From an uncultured Ruegeria sp. (GTDB lineage Bacteria; Pseudomonadota; Alphaproteobacteria; Rhodobacterales; Rhodobacteraceae): a stretch of DNA of 64,000 bases. The position numbers were made by a program, and so were the translations under genes. Where the stretch lies: contig NZ_CANMQQ010000012.1 of NCBI RefSeq assembly GCF_947500045.1, positions 94,476 to 158,475 of the forward strand, written 5' to 3'. The notes beneath the pieces were generated by a model. It had not been told where the DNA came from. It worked only from the letters and a program-made list of their open reading frames with translations, and ran no database searches. Below, in pieces: positions 9,400-17,835 of the stretch. Every line of letters starts with the position of its first letter. Within the stretch, counting starts at the first letter, position 1.

Positions 9400-10067
9400 G
9401 AGCCGGCAAAAGGTGCGTCGCTTCCCCACAGTTGCTTTACACGGGCATCGCGACCGCAAGCATTGCGATAAGCCTTATAGGCATTCTTTTGGCGCTTGGG
9501 GCCAAAGCGGGTCAGGACCAGCTTGTCACCTTTGTAGTAATCCTGATGATAGGCTTCTGCCGGATAAAACGTCCCGGCCTGCAGGATTGGGGTGACAACC
9601 GTCTGCCCCAAGGCATTTTGCGCCTCCGACTTGGCCTGCTGAGCAAGCGCTTTTTCCCCTGTATTAGAGACGAAAATCGCCGTCCGATAGCTTTCTCCAC
9701 GATCGCAGAACTGGCCGCCCGCATCGGTCGGATCAACCGAACGGAAGAACATGTTTAGCAGCGTTTCACGGGAAACGCGGGCAGGATCAAAGGTGATCTG
9801 TACGGCCTCATAATGCCCGCTTCCGCCCTTTGAGACCTGATCATATGTCGGGCTCTCGGTTTTACCCCCGGTATATCCCGAGATTGCACCAATCACGCCG
9901 GGGACGGATTCGAAATCGGATTCAACGCACCAGAAACAGCCACCAGCGACGGTCAGTGTTTCAGTGCCTGCCGCCGGGGCGGGCAGGGCGCGCAACATCG
10001 CGGCCAGCAAAATCATAGCAAATAACAGTGAGGGCTTCAGATATTCGAGATAGACAGTCCGAGTCAT
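9396..10067 (-). CDS. msrA: Peptide-methionine (S)-S-oxide reductase MsrA, exported
   Basis: MsrA reduces methionine-S-sulfoxide in proteins back to methionine. The catalytic GGCFWC motif follows the leader, and GYTGG, GHYEAVQ and a C-terminal cysteine that may resolve the disulfide are present. The start at 10067 has a perfect AAGGAGG site, giving 223 aa. Its first 34 residues form a signal peptide: a charged start, a hydrophobic LLFAMILLAAML core and an APAAG cleavage site. I therefore infer a periplasmic enzyme rather than the usual cytosolic one. The open frame extends further upstream but lacks a ribosome site there. Confidence 0.93.
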   Translation of the reverse strand: MTRTVYLEYLKPSLLFAMILLAAMLRALPAPAAGTETLTVAGGCFWCVESDFESVPGVIGAISGYTGGKTESPTYDQVSKGGSGHYEAVQITFDPARVSRETLLNMFFRSVDPTDAGGQFCDRGESYRTAIFVSNTGEKALAQQAKSEAQNALGQTVVTPILQAGTFYPAEAYHQDYYKGDKLVLTRFGPKRQKNAYKAYRNACGRDARVKQLWGSDAPFAGS

Positions 10068-10095
10068 AGCAGGCCTCCTTCTGAACCAAGCTGCC

Positions 10096-10118
10096 CATTG
10101 CAACACGCACTTGCAATG
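10096..10118. promoter_or_regulatory. 8 bp perfect inverted repeat upstream of msrA
   Basis: CATTGCAA and TTGCAATG are separated by 7 nt, 29 nt upstream of the msrA start and between it and the SCP2-domain gene. Each half contains the self-complementary hexamer TTGCAA. No T-run follows on either strand, which favours a protein-binding operator over a terminator. The regulator is unknown. Confidence 0.45.
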
Positions 10119-10161
10119 CGCTGACATGATTTGTCACACGCTGGTGAGACGAGTTTATCGT

Positions 10162-10443
10162 CTAGCCCAGCAGTTGTCCCAGCTTCATCGCCACACCCAT
10201 ATTGCCCGAGATCTTCAGCTTGCCCAGCGCAACACCGGTCACCGGGTTCAGTTTGCCAGTCAACAGCTTGGTCAGATTCTCGCGGGAAATACGGATGGTG
10301 CAATCGGTCTCGCGATCATCGGTTGTGGCGGAATTGTCGGCCAGCACAATTACACCGTCATCACCGCAATCGAACTTAAGCGACCCGTCAAAATCTTTGT
10401 CTTTCAGGCCCTTCTGAATTCCGTCGGCGATGTCTTGCAGCAT
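10162..10443 (-). CDS. SCP2 sterol-binding domain protein
   Basis: This small cytosolic protein of 93 aa is a single SCP2-type lipid-binding domain. It shows the DGSLKFDCGDDGVIVL strands, a TDCTIRIS strand and the C-terminal TGKLNPVTGVALGKLKISGNMGVAMKL amphipathic segment that closes the lipid tunnel in the family. The ATG at 10443 has AAAGGA 6 nt upstream; the longer upstream frame lacks such a site. The natural ligand is unknown and bacterial members have no settled role. It lies between argG and msrA on the same strand, separated from argG by a strong terminator. Confidence 0.88.
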   Translation of the reverse strand: MLQDIADGIQKGLKDKDFDGSLKFDCGDDGVIVLADNSATTDDRETDCTIRISRENLTKLLTGKLNPVTGVALGKLKISGNMGVAMKLGQLLG

Positions 10444-10523
10444 ATTCTGTCCTTTACTGACTGACGTATGCGTAAAGAAAAATTGTTGCGCCGGGCAAGC
10501 CTGACCAAACGGGAACCGTGCAA

Positions 10524-10558
10524 AGAAAAACCCCGGCGCCTGGAGGGACACCGGGGTT
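10524..10558 (-). terminator. Rho-independent terminator of argG
   Basis: On the minus strand AACCCCGG and CCGGGGTT form an 8 bp perfect stem, followed immediately by a T-rich run (TTTTTCTTT). It starts about 20 nt after the argG stop codon. Confidence 0.92.
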
Positions 10559-10578
10559 ATTTTATAGAAGGAAGGCGC

Positions 10579-11805
10579 TTACTTGCTCAGCCGTTTGTCA
10601 CGTGCGGCCAGCAGCTTAAGGCGCAGCGCGTTCAACTGGATGAAGCCTGCCGCGTCTTTCTGATCGTAGGCACCGGCGTCTTCCTCGAAGGTTACATGCG
10701 CCTCAGAGTACAGCGAATGATCCGACCAGCGGCCAACGGTCGAGGCCAAACCTTTGTACAGTTTCACGCGGACGGTGCCGGTGACATGGTCCTGAGATTT
10801 GTCAATCGCGGCCTGCAGCATCTCGCGCTCGGGTGAGTACCAGAAGCCATTATAGATCAGCTCGGCATATTGTGGCATCAGCTGGTCTTTCAGATGCATC
10901 GCGCCACGGTCCATGGTGATGGATTCGATGCCACGGTGTGCTTCCAACAGGATAGTGCCGCCGGGTGTTTCATAGATACCGCGCGACTTCATACCAACGA
11001 AGCGGCCTTCGACCAGGTCCAGACGGCCAATACCGTGCTTGCCGCCATATTCGTTCAGTTTGGTCAGGATGGTGGCTGGGCTCATCGCCTCACCATTGAT
11101 GCTGACGGCGTCGCCTTTCTCAAAGCCGATTTCGATAAATTCAGGCTCATTCGGCGCGTCCTCTGGGTGGACGGTGCGCTGGTACACGTAATCGGGCGCC
11201 ATATCGGCGGGGTCTTCCAGAACTTTGCCTTCGGACGAGGTGTGCAGCAGGTTGGCATCGACCGAGAAGGGTGCCTCACCGCGTTTGTCCTTGGCAATCG
11301 GGATCTGGTTCGCTTCGGCAAATTCCAGCAGACGTGTCCGGCTGGTCAGGTCCCATTCGCGCCAGGGCGCAATCACCTTGATGTCGGGGTTCAGCGCGTA
11401 AGCGGCCAGTTCGAACCGCACCTGATCGTTGCCCTTGCCGGTCGCGCCATGGGCGACAGCATCAGCACCGGTCGCTTCGGCAATCTCAACCAAACGCTTC
11501 GAGATCAGCGGGCGGGCGATCGATGTACCCAACAGGTACAGCCCCTCATAGACCGCATTGGCGCGGAACATAGGAAAAACGAAATCGCGAACGAACTCTT
11601 CGCGGATGTCTTCGATATAGATGTTTTCGGGCTTGATCCCCAGCAGTTCGGCCTTCTTGCGGGCGGGCTCCAGCTCTTCACCCTGACCCAGATCGGCGGT
11701 GAAGGTCACGACCTCACACCCATACTCGGTCTGCAACCATTTCAAGATGATCGAGGTATCAAGGCCACCGGAATAGGCCAGAACAACTTTCTTGGGCGCG
11801 GACAT
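10579..11805 (-). CDS. argG: Argininosuccinate synthase
   Basis: ArgG joins citrulline and aspartate with ATP to make argininosuccinate, the penultimate step of arginine synthesis. The ATP-PPi loop motif AYSGGLDTS begins at residue 10, and the [13 protein letters not shown] and SDHSLYSE segments are intact in 408 aa. GGGGAAG precedes the ATG. The gene is monocistronic, with its own upstream promoter-like sequence and a strong terminator. argJ, another gene of the pathway, lies 34 kb away in this window. Confidence 0.97.
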   Translation of the reverse strand: MSAPKKVVLAYSGGLDTSIILKWLQTEYGCEVVTFTADLGQGEELEPARKKAELLGIKPENIYIEDIREEFVRDFVFPMFRANAVYEGLYLLGTSIARPLISKRLVEIAEATGADAVAHGATGKGNDQVRFELAAYALNPDIKVIAPWREWDLTSRTRLLEFAEANQIPIAKDKRGEAPFSVDANLLHTSSEGKVLEDPADMAPDYVYQRTVHPEDAPNEPEFIEIGFEKGDAVSINGEAMSPATILTKLNEYGGKHGIGRLDLVEGRFVGMKSRGIYETPGGTILLEAHRGIESITMDRGAMHLKDQLMPQYAELIYNGFWYSPEREMLQAAIDKSQDHVTGTVRVKLYKGLASTVGRWSDHSLYSEAHVTFEEDAGAYDQKDAAGFIQLNALRLKLLAARDKRLSK

Positions 11806-11835
11806 CTGACTTCCCCTTATTCGTAAGACGATTGG

Positions 11836-11864
11836 CCCCTAGCGGGTTTTGGACGCGGGGGCAA
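11836..11864 (-). promoter_or_regulatory. Candidate argG promoter
   Basis: On the minus strand TTGCCC (11864-11859) and TAGGGG (11841-11836) are separated by 17 nt, about 30 nt upstream of the argG start. The -35 is reasonable; the -10 is GC-rich, as I expect for this group. Confidence 0.45.
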
Positions 11865-11946
11865 GTTGTGAGGATTGACGCAGGGCAGGAATTGAGGTGA
11901 AACGGTGGGAAAGAGAACAAGGATTGGTTGAGAGGGCGGTTTTATT

Positions 11947-12714
11947 ATGTTGGGATGGCAGATTTTTGTGCATTCGGTGCGGATGGTGTTTGGAAACCTG
12001 AAGCAAGTTCTGCAGATTACCGTTGGCCCCGCAGTGATAGCGACAGCGGTTATCGTGGGTCTGGTTTTGGCACTTGGTATTCCGCTTGAGACGTTTGATG
12101 AAAGCGTAGAGGGGTTACCACCGGGTGTGTCCGCGGTCTCATTCTTTATCTTTATATGCGTTTTGCTGGTGGTGATATTCATCACGATGTTCTGGATTGC
12201 AGTGTCGTGGCACCGCTTCATCCTGTTAGAGGAGTATCCCACAGGAATTCTTCCGACATTCCGTTTTGACAGGATCCTCGCTTATTTCGGGCGTATTCTT
12301 ATGCTGGGGATTTTGGTGATGATCGCGTATATCCCGATGGTTTTGGTCTTTGCTGTATTGGGTGAGGGTCTCGCAGGGATCTCGGTTATTCTGATGATTA
12401 TCTACACTATTTTTCTGGTCATATGCTTCTACCGCCTGTCAATTATCCTGCCGGCGGCAGCGATAGGAAACCCTATCTCGCTCAGCGAAGCTTGGAACAA
12501 CACAACCGGCGTTGGTGGATCAATTCTGCTGCTACTAGTCGTGGCATTTCTGTTCCAGGTTCTGGTGCAGTTGGTGTTCACAATGCTGGCAATCATACCA
12601 GTATTGGGAGTCTTGCTGACTGTGTTCTTAGGCACGCTTGTTTTGCCGATGATCAGTGTCAGCATCTTTACCACAATGTATGGCGTCTTCGTTGAGAAGC
12701 GCGCGCTAACTTAA
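11947..12714 (+). CDS. Polytopic membrane protein of unknown function
   Basis: This 255 aa protein has about six hydrophobic segments (near residues 23-45, 65-85, 115-140, 143-160, 190-215 and 220-245) and short charged loops, with no enzymatic motif I recognise. Its overall appearance resembles the membrane domains of DUF975-like or glycerophosphodiesterase-associated proteins, but that is only an impression. GAGAGGGCGG lies upstream of the ATG. The gene stands alone between argG and ilvA. Its base composition is slightly more AT-rich than its neighbours, as often seen for membrane proteins. Confidence 0.75.
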   Translation: MLGWQIFVHSVRMVFGNLKQVLQITVGPAVIATAVIVGLVLALGIPLETFDESVEGLPPGVSAVSFFIFICVLLVVIFITMFWIAVSWHRFILLEEYPTGILPTFRFDRILAYFGRILMLGILVMIAYIPMVLVFAVLGEGLAGISVILMIIYTIFLVICFYRLSIILPAAAIGNPISLSEAWNNTTGVGGSILLLLVVAFLFQVLVQLVFTMLAIIPVLGVLLTVFLGTLVLPMISVSIFTTMYGVFVEKRALT

Positions 12715-12734
12715 GCTACGTACACATATGTATT

Positions 12735-12764
12735 CCTTGCCCTTTCATCGGTGATGGGGCAGGG
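12735..12764 (+). promoter_or_regulatory. Hairpin overlapping the ilvA ribosome-binding site
   Basis: CCTTGCCC (12735-12742) pairs with GGGCAGGG (12757-12764), with one G-U pair, and CATC/GATG forms an inner 4 bp stem around a GGT loop. The right arm contains the purine-rich sequence that serves as the ilvA ribosome site. It could end the upstream transcript or limit ilvA translation. No T-run follows. Confidence 0.4.
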
Positions 12765-12772
12765 AAACCGGC

Positions 12773-13999
12773 ATGAGTGATTTCATGACCCGTGCCCGCG
12801 CCGCCGAACAGGCGATGCGCTCTGTTTTCCCGGCAACCCCGTTGCAGCGGAATGCGCATCTATCTGAGCGCTATGGGGCAGATATCTGGCTCAAGCGTGA
12901 AGACCTCAGCCCGGTGCGATCCTACAAGATCCGGGGCGCGTTCAACGCCATGCGCAAGCAGCAGGGGCAAGAGCTGTTCGTCTGCGCCAGTGCGGGCAAC
13001 CACGCGCAGGGCGTGGCCTATATGTGCAAGCATCTGGACGTGCGGGGCGTGATCTTCATGCCCGTGACAACACCGCAGCAAAAAATCCAGAAAACCCGCA
13101 TTTTCGGCGGCGACAATATCGAGATCCATCTGACCGGCGACTATTTCGACCACACACTAGCGGCCGCGCAAAGCTGGTGCTCTGCGCAAGGTGGGCATTT
13201 CCTGTCTCCATTCGACGATGAAGACGTGATCGAAGGGCAGGCCTCTTTGGCGGTGGAGATCGAAGCGCAACTGGGTCGCGTGCCGGACCAGGTTGTTCTG
13301 CCCGTTGGCGGCGGCGGCATGTCCTCGGGTGTTGCAACATGGTTCGGGGATCGCTCACATTGTCTTTTTGTGGAACCGGCGGGTGGTGCGTGCTTGCGGG
13401 CGGCATTGGCCGCGGGGCACCCGGTTTCGTTGGATCACGTTGACACATTCGTTGATGGGGCAGCCGTAGGCCGGATTGGCGAAAAACCGTTCGAGCTGTT
13501 GAAGTCGCGCCACCTTTCCGATGTGCTGACATTGGCCGAAGACCGTATCTGCGCCACGATGATTGAGATGCTGAATGTCGAGGGCATTGTTCTTGAGCCC
13601 GCCGGCGCGCTGGCGGTCGAGGCGATAGGCGATGTACAAAGTTTTGTGCGCGGCAAGACCGTTGTCTGCGTCACATCGGGTGGGAACTTCGATTTCGAAC
13701 GTCTGCCCGAGGTCAAGGAACGCGCGCAGCGTTATTCAGGAGTGAAGAAATACTTTATCTTACGCCTGCCGCAACGCCCGGGTGCCCTCAAGGAATTCCT
13801 GAATATCCTCGGCCCCGAAGATGATATTGCGCGGTTCGAATACTTGAAGAAATCGGCGCGCAATTTCGGTTCGGTCCTGATCGGGATCGAAACCCGCAAG
13901 CCCGAGAATTTCATGCGCTTGTTTGCACATCTGGACGACGCTGGCTTTACCTATACTGACATTACCGAAGATGAGACGCTTGTGCAGTTTGTAATTTAG
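12773..13999 (+). CDS. ilvA: Threonine ammonia-lyase (threonine deaminase) with one ACT-like domain
   Basis: This PLP enzyme converts threonine to 2-oxobutyrate and ammonia, the first step to isoleucine. The PLP lysine is in the RSYKIRGAFNA segment near residue 52, with CASAGNHAQGVA and the glycine-rich GGGGMSSG phosphate cup following. The C-terminal 90 residues (KKYFILRLPQRPGALKEFL onward) form a single regulatory ACT-like domain, so this is the shorter biosynthetic form of 408 aa. Feedback control by isoleucine is plausible from that domain. The TAG stop overlaps the convergent HPt gene by 4 nt. Confidence 0.93.
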   Translation: MSDFMTRARAAEQAMRSVFPATPLQRNAHLSERYGADIWLKREDLSPVRSYKIRGAFNAMRKQQGQELFVCASAGNHAQGVAYMCKHLDVRGVIFMPVTTPQQKIQKTRIFGGDNIEIHLTGDYFDHTLAAAQSWCSAQGGHFLSPFDDEDVIEGQASLAVEIEAQLGRVPDQVVLPVGGGGMSSGVATWFGDRSHCLFVEPAGGACLRAALAAGHPVSLDHVDTFVDGAAVGRIGEKPFELLKSRHLSDVLTLAEDRICATMIEMLNVEGIVLEPAGALAVEAIGDVQSFVRGKTVVCVTSGGNFDFERLPEVKERAQRYSGVKKYFILRLPQRPGALKEFLNILGPEDDIARFEYLKKSARNFGSVLIGIETRKPENFMRLFAHLDDAGFTYTDITEDETLVQFVI

Positions 14000-14325
14000 C
14001 GCAGGTTCTCAGCGAGGCCGGTCTGAAACAGCGATCTGGACTCGTCATAGGCTGTGAATATCGCGGGCAAGTCGACAGCATCAGTTTCACCTGCGGCAGC
14101 GTTGCGCTCGCCATCCTGGCACAGTTTCGAGAAGCTGTCGAAGCCAAGGCTCAGCGCGCTACCTTTTAGAAAATGGAGATTCTGTTCGATCTCGGATCGG
14201 TCCGTATCGTTGCGCAGCTTGATGAGAACCTCCTGAACTTCTTCAAGAAATATCTCGACCACTTCGTCGAATTCATCTGCGCCGACTTCATCGCGCAACT
14301 GTCTGACTCTGGACCACTGAATCAT
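13996..14325 (-). CDS. HPt phosphotransfer-domain protein
   Basis: This free-standing histidine phosphotransfer protein of 109 aa relays phosphoryl groups between a hybrid kinase and a response regulator. The phospho-acceptor is His51 in HFLKGSALSLGF, flanked by the acidic first helix typical of HPt four-helix bundles. I use ATG 14325 with GAGGG just upstream; a GTG at 14346 is possible. The gene is divergent from a receiver-phosphatase gene, with 142 nt between the starts. The two could form a phosphorelay pair, though no histidine kinase lies in the window. Confidence 0.85.
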   Translation of the reverse strand: MIQWSRVRQLRDEVGADEFDEVVEIFLEEVQEVLIKLRNDTDRSEIEQNLHFLKGSALSLGFDSFSKLCQDGERNAAAGETDAVDLPAIFTAYDESRSLFQTGLAENLR

Positions 14326-14467
14326 GCAACCCTCATGCGGTTGCACATTGATAACTCACCACGGGTAAACAGGGGATTAAGCAGCGACCTCTGGGTTTTT
14401 CACGGGATGTTAAGCTGGCGCCATTAGCGTTGCGACACGTAGAGAGTTGATCAAGTGCAGGGGCTTT

Positions 14468-15742
14468 ATGGTGCCGGAAGCCAGTCATGTAGAGGCCCGG
14501 GTCGAGCTGGATTTTGGCGCGATCCGCAAAGTTCTTGTTGTGGATGATAGCCGTCTGCAGCGGCGCATTCTGGTGGCTTCTCTGAAAAAATGGGGGTTCG
14601 AGGTTCTTGAGGCGGACAGTGGTGAAGCAGCGATAGAGCTTTGCACAACAGATCCACCTGATTTGGTGCTCAGTGATTGGATCATGCCGGGCATGGATGG
14701 GCTTGAGTTCTGTCATGCCTTCCGAGATCTGGAGGGTGAGCAGTACAGCTATTTTATCCTTCTGACCTCAAAGAGCGAAAAACAGGAGGTTGCGCGCGGC
14801 CTGGATGCCGGTGCGGATGATTTTCTGATCAAACCACTTGAAGCGGATGAGCTGCGTGCGCGAATTTCGGCGGGGGCAAGGATTTTGGACATGCAGCGCG
14901 AACTGTCCCGGAAAAACCAATTGATCGAGACGGCTTTGAACGAGTTGAAGCTTGCACATGATGCGATCGACAAAGACCTGATGCAGGCACGAAAAATACA
15001 GGAATCTCTGGTTCCTGAATTGAAACGGACATTCGGCAAATCGCAAGTCAGCCTACTGCTCAAACCTTGTGGGCATATAGGCGGCGATCTCGTGGGTATG
15101 TTTTCACCCGGGGTCAATCGGCTGGGGTTCTACAGTATCGATGTCTCGGGCCACGGTATAACATCTGCGATGATGACCGCCCGCTTGGGTGGATATCTGT
15201 CCAGCACGCATTTCGATCAGAACATCGCGATGGAGCGCCGGTTCAACAAGTTCTTTGCCCTTTTGCCACCAGAAGAGGTCGCGGCGCTGCTAAATTCGCG
15301 CCTGATGGCCGATGCCGGAATCGAAGAGTATTTCACAATGGTCTATGCCATTGTTGATCTTCGCAATGGGCACTTGAAGATGGTGCAGGCCGGTCATCCA
15401 CATCCATTGCTGCTGCGACGTGATGGTCAAACCGAGTTTCTGGGTGAAGGCGGGTTGCCGATTGGCCTGCTGCCAGAGGCACAGTTCCAGCAGACGGAAT
15501 TCTATTTGCAGCCGGGCGACAAGCTGTTCCTGCACTCGGACGGGTTTACCGAATGCCAGTTGGCCGATGGCAGTTTGCTGGATGATGACGGGCTAAAGGC
15601 GATGGCTGTTGAGTGTGCCGCAGATCACGGAGGGCCAGAATTTCTAGATGACATGTTCTGGCGCCTCACCCAGGTGATGTCGCCAGACAGTGGCATGGCC
15701 GATGACGTTTCGGCCGTGTTTTTCGAATATTACGGGGACTAA
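14468..15742 (+). CDS. Response regulator with PP2C-type (SpoIIE/RsbU) phosphatase output
   Basis: The protein is a receiver domain fused to a serine phosphatase. Residues 21-130 form the receiver: acidic pair D26-D27, phospho-acceptor D70 in LSDWIMPGMDG, and K122. Residues about 133-175 look like a coiled coil. The C-terminal 230 residues carry PP2C motifs HIGGDL, DVSGHG, DGFTE and ADDVSA, giving 424 aa in total. Such proteins usually dephosphorylate anti-anti-sigma factors or similar targets when the receiver is phosphorylated. No STAS or anti-sigma gene is adjacent. AGGGG precedes the ATG. The gene ends in a 4 nt CTAA overlap with the convergent Nudix gene. Confidence 0.92.
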   Translation: MVPEASHVEARVELDFGAIRKVLVVDDSRLQRRILVASLKKWGFEVLEADSGEAAIELCTTDPPDLVLSDWIMPGMDGLEFCHAFRDLEGEQYSYFILLTSKSEKQEVARGLDAGADDFLIKPLEADELRARISAGARILDMQRELSRKNQLIETALNELKLAHDAIDKDLMQARKIQESLVPELKRTFGKSQVSLLLKPCGHIGGDLVGMFSPGVNRLGFYSIDVSGHGITSAMMTARLGGYLSSTHFDQNIAMERRFNKFFALLPPEEVAALLNSRLMADAGIEEYFTMVYAIVDLRNGHLKMVQAGHPHPLLLRRDGQTEFLGEGGLPIGLLPEAQFQQTEFYLQPGDKLFLHSDGFTECQLADGSLLDDDGLKAMAVECAADHGGPEFLDDMFWRLTQVMSPDSGMADDVSAVFFEYYGD

Positions 15743-16182
15743 AGCCCTTGCAGGTGGCGCTGGGCGAAATGGCTGTCGCCTTCATTGCCCAACAGATGCA
15801 CGGCATCGGTGGCCTCCATCCACAGTGCCTCGTGAAACGCCTCGGTCGGGGGGCCCAGACGGCGGACGGGACGGGCACGGTAGATCAGGCAAACCTTTTC
15901 GGCCCAGAGGTCGTATTCCGGCATATAGGTAAAGCGGAGAAACGCACCCACGCGTCGGGGGGCTGCGATCAGCCAGCCGGTTTCCTCATAGACCTCACGG
16001 TGGAGCGCGGTGATCGGCGATTCTCCGGGATCGATACCACCGCCGGGCAGTTGCAAATCAGGGCCGGGTTCAGTTTGACAAGTCAGCAGCAATCGGTTGC
16101 CTTGCGGCAGCAGGGAATAAACGCCGATACGCCGGGTATATGTTCGCCCGGCTTCGGGGCTTTCACCGAAGCGCCTGATCAT
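15739..16182 (-). CDS. Nudix hydrolase
   Basis: This 147 aa Nudix protein hydrolyses a nucleoside diphosphate linked to some group X. The Nudix box GGGIDPGESPITALHREVYEETGW is complete, including the REVYEETG metal-binding helix, near residues 46-69. No substrate-specific motif is evident. The start is supported by AAGGGG 7 nt upstream. It is divergent from hslO and convergent with the PP2C regulator. Confidence 0.88.
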   Translation of the reverse strand: MIRRFGESPEAGRTYTRRIGVYSLLPQGNRLLLTCQTEPGPDLQLPGGGIDPGESPITALHREVYEETGWLIAAPRRVGAFLRFTYMPEYDLWAEKVCLIYRARPVRRLGPPTEAFHEALWMEATDAVHLLGNEGDSHFAQRHLQGL

Positions 16183-16191
16183 GTATGGCCC

Positions 16192-16219
16192 CTTTCAACA
16201 AAAATTGTTCGACCTATAT
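16192..16219 (+). promoter_or_regulatory. Candidate RpoH (heat shock) promoter of hslO
   Basis: CTTT at 16192-16195 and CCTATAT at 16213-16219 are separated by 17 nt. The -10 agrees with the alphaproteobacterial RpoH consensus CYTATNT, and the -35 matches three of four bases of CTTG. hslO is a typical heat-shock regulon gene, which raises the plausibility. Confidence 0.42.
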
Positions 16220-16259
16220 GGTGGCGGTATGCCAACCCGTGGCGTGTAAGGAAACCCTC

Positions 16260-17246
16260 ATGTCTCTTGGAACCAAAATCGCGTGGGACGATACCGTCCT
16301 GCCCTTTCAACTTGATGTACCGGACATGCGTGGCCGCATGGCCCGGCTGGATGGCGTGCTAGGCGGCATCCTGAAACAGCATGACTACCCCGAGGTGGTC
16401 GAGGCGCTGGTGGCCGAGATGGCCTTGCTGACTGCATTGATCGGTCAGACGGTATCGCTGCGCTGGAAGCTGTCCTTGCAGGTTCAATCCAAGGGTGCGA
16501 TGCGGATGATCGCAACTGACTATTATGCGCCGCAGAAGGAAGGCGAGCCCGCGCAAATCCGGGCTTATGCCAGTTTTGATCGCGACCGGCTGACCGATGC
16601 CGCCCCCTTTGATCAAGTGGGTGAGGGGTATTTCGCCATCATGATCGATCAAGGCGAAGGCACGCAGCCTTATCAGGGTATCACCCCGCTTGCCGGAGGA
16701 TCGCTGAGCGCCTGTGCTGACGCCTATTTTGCACAGTCCGAGCAGTTGCCGACCCGATTCTCGCTAAGCTTCGGCAAATCGACCGAGCCCGGTGTTGGTG
16801 AACACTGGCGTGCGGGCGGGATCATGTTGCAGCACATGCCAAAGGCATCCCCCTTCGCCGCATCCGGAGAAGGCAGTGGAGAGGTTCTGACAGCCGCCGA
16901 TCTGGTGGATGGTGAAGAAAGTGAGAACTGGGGCCGCGTCAACATCCTGCTTGATACCGTCGACGATCTTGAGCTGATCGGGCCGTCAATTGCCCCGACT
17001 GACCTGCTGGTGCGCCTGTTTCACGAGGAACAACCCCGTGTTTACGACGCGCAACAGGTGAAATTTGGTTGCACCTGTTCCGAGGATCGCGTGCGCCAAA
17101 GCCTGTCGATCTATTCGGCGCAGGATATCGCGACGATGACCACGGACGAAGGCACTGTCACTGCCGATTGCCAGTTCTGTGGTGCGCATTATGTGCTGGA
17201 CCCAACGACCGTTGGGTTCGAAGCCGAAGGTCCGGATGGCGCGTGA
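16260..17246 (+). CDS. hslO: Redox-regulated holdase chaperone Hsp33
   Basis: Hsp33 is an ATP-independent chaperone that becomes active when oxidation releases zinc from its C-terminal cysteine centre, protecting proteins from aggregation during oxidative and heat stress. The redox switch is visible as GCTCSEDR (C-x-C) and CQFCGAHY (C-x-x-C) near the C-terminus. The central segment SYYAP-like DYYAP and the GGIMLQHMP region also fit. ATG 16260 with AAGGAAA gives 328 aa; longer frames start without a ribosome site. The next gene overlaps its end by 11 nt. Confidence 0.94.
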   Translation: MSLGTKIAWDDTVLPFQLDVPDMRGRMARLDGVLGGILKQHDYPEVVEALVAEMALLTALIGQTVSLRWKLSLQVQSKGAMRMIATDYYAPQKEGEPAQIRAYASFDRDRLTDAAPFDQVGEGYFAIMIDQGEGTQPYQGITPLAGGSLSACADAYFAQSEQLPTRFSLSFGKSTEPGVGEHWRAGGIMLQHMPKASPFAASGEGSGEVLTAADLVDGEESENWGRVNILLDTVDDLELIGPSIAPTDLLVRLFHEEQPRVYDAQQVKFGCTCSEDRVRQSLSIYSAQDIATMTTDEGTVTADCQFCGAHYVLDPTTVGFEAEGPDGA

Positions 17247-17835
17247 TCTGATCTCAGACCTTTTGGCGGCGCTTGGCCGCGACGGCTCTGGGTCCAGTGA
17301 CTTTGATCTGAACCCAGAGACGGTGTTGCCCGAGGGGCGAAAATTGCGCCCTGCGGGTGTGTTAGTGCCTGTTTCTGTGGTCGCAGACACGCCACGGCTG
17401 ATCCTGACCAAACGCTCTTCGGCGTTGAAACATCATCCGGGGCAGATCGCCTTTCCCGGTGGAAAGCAGGATGAAGGCGACGCCGATGTCACCGCGACAG
17501 CCTTGCGCGAGGCGCGGGAAGAGATCGGCCTTCCGCCCGAGATGCCGCGTATTCTAGGCCACCTGCCTATCCATGAAACTGTGACGTCCTTTTCAGTCAC
17601 GCCCGTTGTTGCGGTCCTTGATTCCATCTTTGAACCTATCGCTGAACCCGGTGAAGTGGACGAGGTCTTTTCGGTTCCGCTTGCGCATGTCCTGAACCCA
17701 GAGAATTATGTCGTCGAGTCGCGCCGTTGGCGTGGCCAAAGACGATATTACTACGCTGTGCCTTATGGCCCCTATTACATCTGGGGCGCGACGGCACGGA
17801 TGCTGCGAGGGTTGGCGGCGCGGATGGGCGAATGA
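17236..17835 (+). CDS. CoA pyrophosphatase-type Nudix hydrolase
   Basis: This is a NudL-like hydrolase that probably splits coenzyme A or its oxidised derivatives. The CoA-group signature LTKRSSALKHHPGQIAFPGG leads directly into the Nudix box with REAREEIGL, near residues 56-100. ATG 17236 gives 199 aa and overlaps hslO by 11 nt, while its stop overlaps the CCA-enzyme start (ATGA). The three genes therefore look like one operon. The family call rests on the HPGQ-FPGG motif. Confidence 0.9.
   Translation: MARDLISDLLAALGRDGSGSSDFDLNPETVLPEGRKLRPAGVLVPVSVVADTPRLILTKRSSALKHHPGQIAFPGGKQDEGDADVTATALREAREEIGLPPEMPRILGHLPIHETVTSFSVTPVVAVLDSIFEPIAEPGEVDEVFSVPLAHVLNPENYVVESRRWRGQRRYYYAVPYGPYYIWGATARMLRGLAARMGE

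Noticed and set aside
10870..11826. 318-codon antisense frame across argG
   Set aside because: It is fully covered by argG and extends into its promoter, without motif or ribosome site.
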